14,067 nucleotides of DNA, taken from Tannerella sp. (lineage in GTDB: Bacteria; Bacteroidota; Bacteroidia; Bacteroidales; Tannerellaceae). Made by a program: the position numbers and the translations under genes. The notes under the pieces are model-generated. The model saw only the letters and a program-made list of their open reading frames with translations, searched no databases and was not told the DNA's origin. Positions 12,582-14,067 of the stretch are shown in pieces. Each line of letters starts with the position of its first letter. Position 1 is the stretch's first letter. Location: assembly GCA_031288935.1 (NCBI GenBank), contig JAITQL010000027.1, forward strand, positions 1 through 14,067. The letters run 5' to 3'.

Positions 12582-14027
12582 CTACCGGAACGAAACGGGA
12601 TCCACAAATCCGTTCATCTTTACCACATCGCCGGTCAGCAGCTTGTCATACCTGAAGACCCGGTCAAACGTCACACCCTCGATCCGGTGCTCCGAATCGT
12701 ATCCCTTCAGCTCCACCGCCATTGGCTCGCCGCGCGCCTGAATATTCCTGAAGGTCACGTTCCGTATGTGTCCCCGTTCGGTATCTTTCGACCAGTAGGC
12801 GGAATCAATCCACAGGGAAATCAACCGGACGGATTCCTCCACGCGGATGTTTTCGAAACGGACATTGCTGATGACTCCCTTGTCGGTATGGAATATGCGC
12901 ATCGTCCATTCCCTCCCCACGTCGTGTATGACATCGCAATCCTCGAAGACCACACGGTCGATGTTCTGCCTCAACTCGGCGCCGATACTGAGCGCATGGG
13001 CGCACTGGTTCCACAGGATGCAGCGATGCACCCGAATGTCTCCGGCCGGATTCATCCCGGTCTGCGTCTTGACGACCACCAGATCGTCCAGCGTCCGGAT
13101 AAAACAGCCGTCCACCTCCACCCGCGTGCTGCCGCAGATGTCGATCCCGTCCGAATTGGCGCGGTAGCCGAGCAGTTTGAGGTTTTTGATCTGCACGTCG
13201 GTTGAATTGAAAACCGGCACCGTCCAGGAGGGCGAATCGTGAATAACGATGCCTTCGATGCGGACATTTTCACATTCCCGCGCCACAATCATCGAACGGG
13301 AATGGGTCGTACATCCCGTCGCGTCGAGAATGCCCCGCCCGCAGACACGGATGTTTTTCCCTTTCAGGGTGATGGCCGGAGCGTAGTTTTTCAATCCGGA
13401 ATAACCCGATACGGTATAGGGTTCCTGCGGGTCGATCACGACCTTTACAATCGCGCCGGCGCTGATGTACAGCGTTTGATTGTCCGTCACTTCCAGGTGC
13501 GAAATCTCATGAACGCCCGGTCCGAAAAAAAATACGCCTTCCGCCTCCCTGTCGGGGACATCCTCTTCGGGCGCATCGGCAAAAAGATGCAGTGAATGGA
13601 AAATATCTCCGTTTATCTCGACGGTAAGGTAGCGGGGACGATCCATGGTAAACGATACCGTCCGGTCGTCAACCGCCGTGGCGGAAATGCCTGCCGAGGA
13701 CGGCAGGATCTTTACCGAACGGATTTTTTCCCTGCAGGCGGTTACCCTTACCGAAACCGTTCCTTCCATTTCAAAACAGGCGAAGGCTGCCGTATCGTAA
13801 TACAGGGCGGAATTGACCTTGTCATCCATCGCCCTGTCTCTCAATTCCCGTTCAACGGGACATACCCGTGCGTTATACACGGGCGCCGGCTGCCGGTTGA
13901 CCGTCACTTCAAAGTCCCGGCTGAGCGTTTCGCCCTCCGGCGCTTTGGCGATTCGTACCGTGCCGCTCTCCGAGCAGGAGGACAGGATCAAACTTACTAA
14001 AAACCCTGTCAGAATTGTCTTCTTCAT
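12582..14027 (-). CDS. Glycoside hydrolase family 28-like lipoprotein
   Basis: This is a 481-aa lipoprotein with signal MKKTILTGFLVSLILSSC (lipidated Cys18). Residues about 20-160 form a beta-sandwich-like region ending in YLTVEINGDIFHSLHLFAD. A right-handed parallel beta-helix follows, with ITLKGKNIRVCGRGILD and coil after coil of xVRFENIRVEE-type rungs. GH28 enzymes cleave galacturonan or related pectic chains. The catalytic landmarks are NSDGID (291-296, for NTD), LDD (313-315, for DD), AHALSIG (343-349, for GHG) and MRIF (376-379, for RIK). Three of the four are thus relaxed, and the RIK lysine is absent, so the exact substrate is uncertain. The ATG at 14027 is chosen; the frame runs on to 14063 with no signal-like sequence. 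It is probably exported to the periplasm or cell surface. It precedes aguA by 26 bases. Upstream control lies outside the window apart from a weak TACATTTT. Confidence 0.83.
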   Translation of the reverse strand: MKKTILTGFLVSLILSSCSESGTVRIAKAPEGETLSRDFEVTVNRQPAPVYNARVCPVERELRDRAMDDKVNSALYYDTAAFACFEMEGTVSVRVTACREKIRSVKILPSSAGISATAVDDRTVSFTMDRPRYLTVEINGDIFHSLHLFADAPEEDVPDREAEGVFFFGPGVHEISHLEVTDNQTLYISAGAIVKVVIDPQEPYTVSGYSGLKNYAPAITLKGKNIRVCGRGILDATGCTTHSRSMIVARECENVRIEGIVIHDSPSWTVPVFNSTDVQIKNLKLLGYRANSDGIDICGSTRVEVDGCFIRTLDDLVVVKTQTGMNPAGDIRVHRCILWNQCAHALSIGAELRQNIDRVVFEDCDVIHDVGREWTMRIFHTDKGVISNVRFENIRVEESVRLISLWIDSAYWSKDTERGHIRNVTFRNIQARGEPMAVELKGYDSEHRIEGVTFDRVFRYDKLLTGDVVKMNGFVDPVSFR

Positions 14028-14067
14028 ATTGGAAATACTATAATAATAAAATGTACAATGCAATCAG

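Overview
The window looks like chromosomal DNA of a GC-rich member of the Bacteroidales (Bacteroidota). Three things point there: TAnnTTTG-type -7 boxes instead of sigma70 -10 boxes, several lipobox proteins, and the gene run dut - TPR protein - DUF4292 lipoprotein - EnvC-like LytM protein. A relative of Parabacteroides or Tannerella is my guess from protein resemblance, not something proven here.

Layout, left to right. Bases 1-904 hold no convincing large gene. They contain a bidirectional terminator-like hairpin, a possible short leftward transcript with a 41-codon ORF, and an array of six GGGA/TCCC-type palindromes. Bases 905-5267 (minus strand) are a compact envelope/housekeeping operon transcribed dut -> TPR lipid-envelope-type protein -> DUF4292 lipoprotein -> EnvC-like amidase activator, with overlapping or nearly touching genes. 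Six tandem 8-base units span the dut stop and the TPR gene start. Bases 5302-5748 hold debris of two different transposase families. Bases 5782-7695 (plus strand) carry rlmH (23S rRNA methyltransferase) and an S41-family protease lipoprotein. Bases 7690-8104 are an AT-richer island flanked by a 21/22-base direct repeat. It carries a HigA-like antitoxin and only the last ~30 codons of its HigB-like toxin. Bases 8109-10172 (minus) are a two-gene unit, YbjJ-type MFS transporter -> ZIP metal transporter. Bases 10176-10640 hold a second set of 8-base repeats and a palindrome-rich dispersed-type repeat. Bases 10641-14027 (minus) read GH28-like lipoprotein -> aguA -> aguB. The last two convert agmatine to putrescine in two steps.

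Most genes are ordinary for the order. I found no defence system, phage, CRISPR array or biosynthetic cluster. The items worth a second look lie between genes: the repeat-bounded, decapitated toxin-antitoxin locus; the octamer repeats that supply a start codon; the palindrome array near the left end; the interleaved inverted repeats near 10531-10571; and the transposase graveyard. Gene starts were re-chosen in several places, because the longest open frames begin at TTG or GTG or run into the upstream gene.
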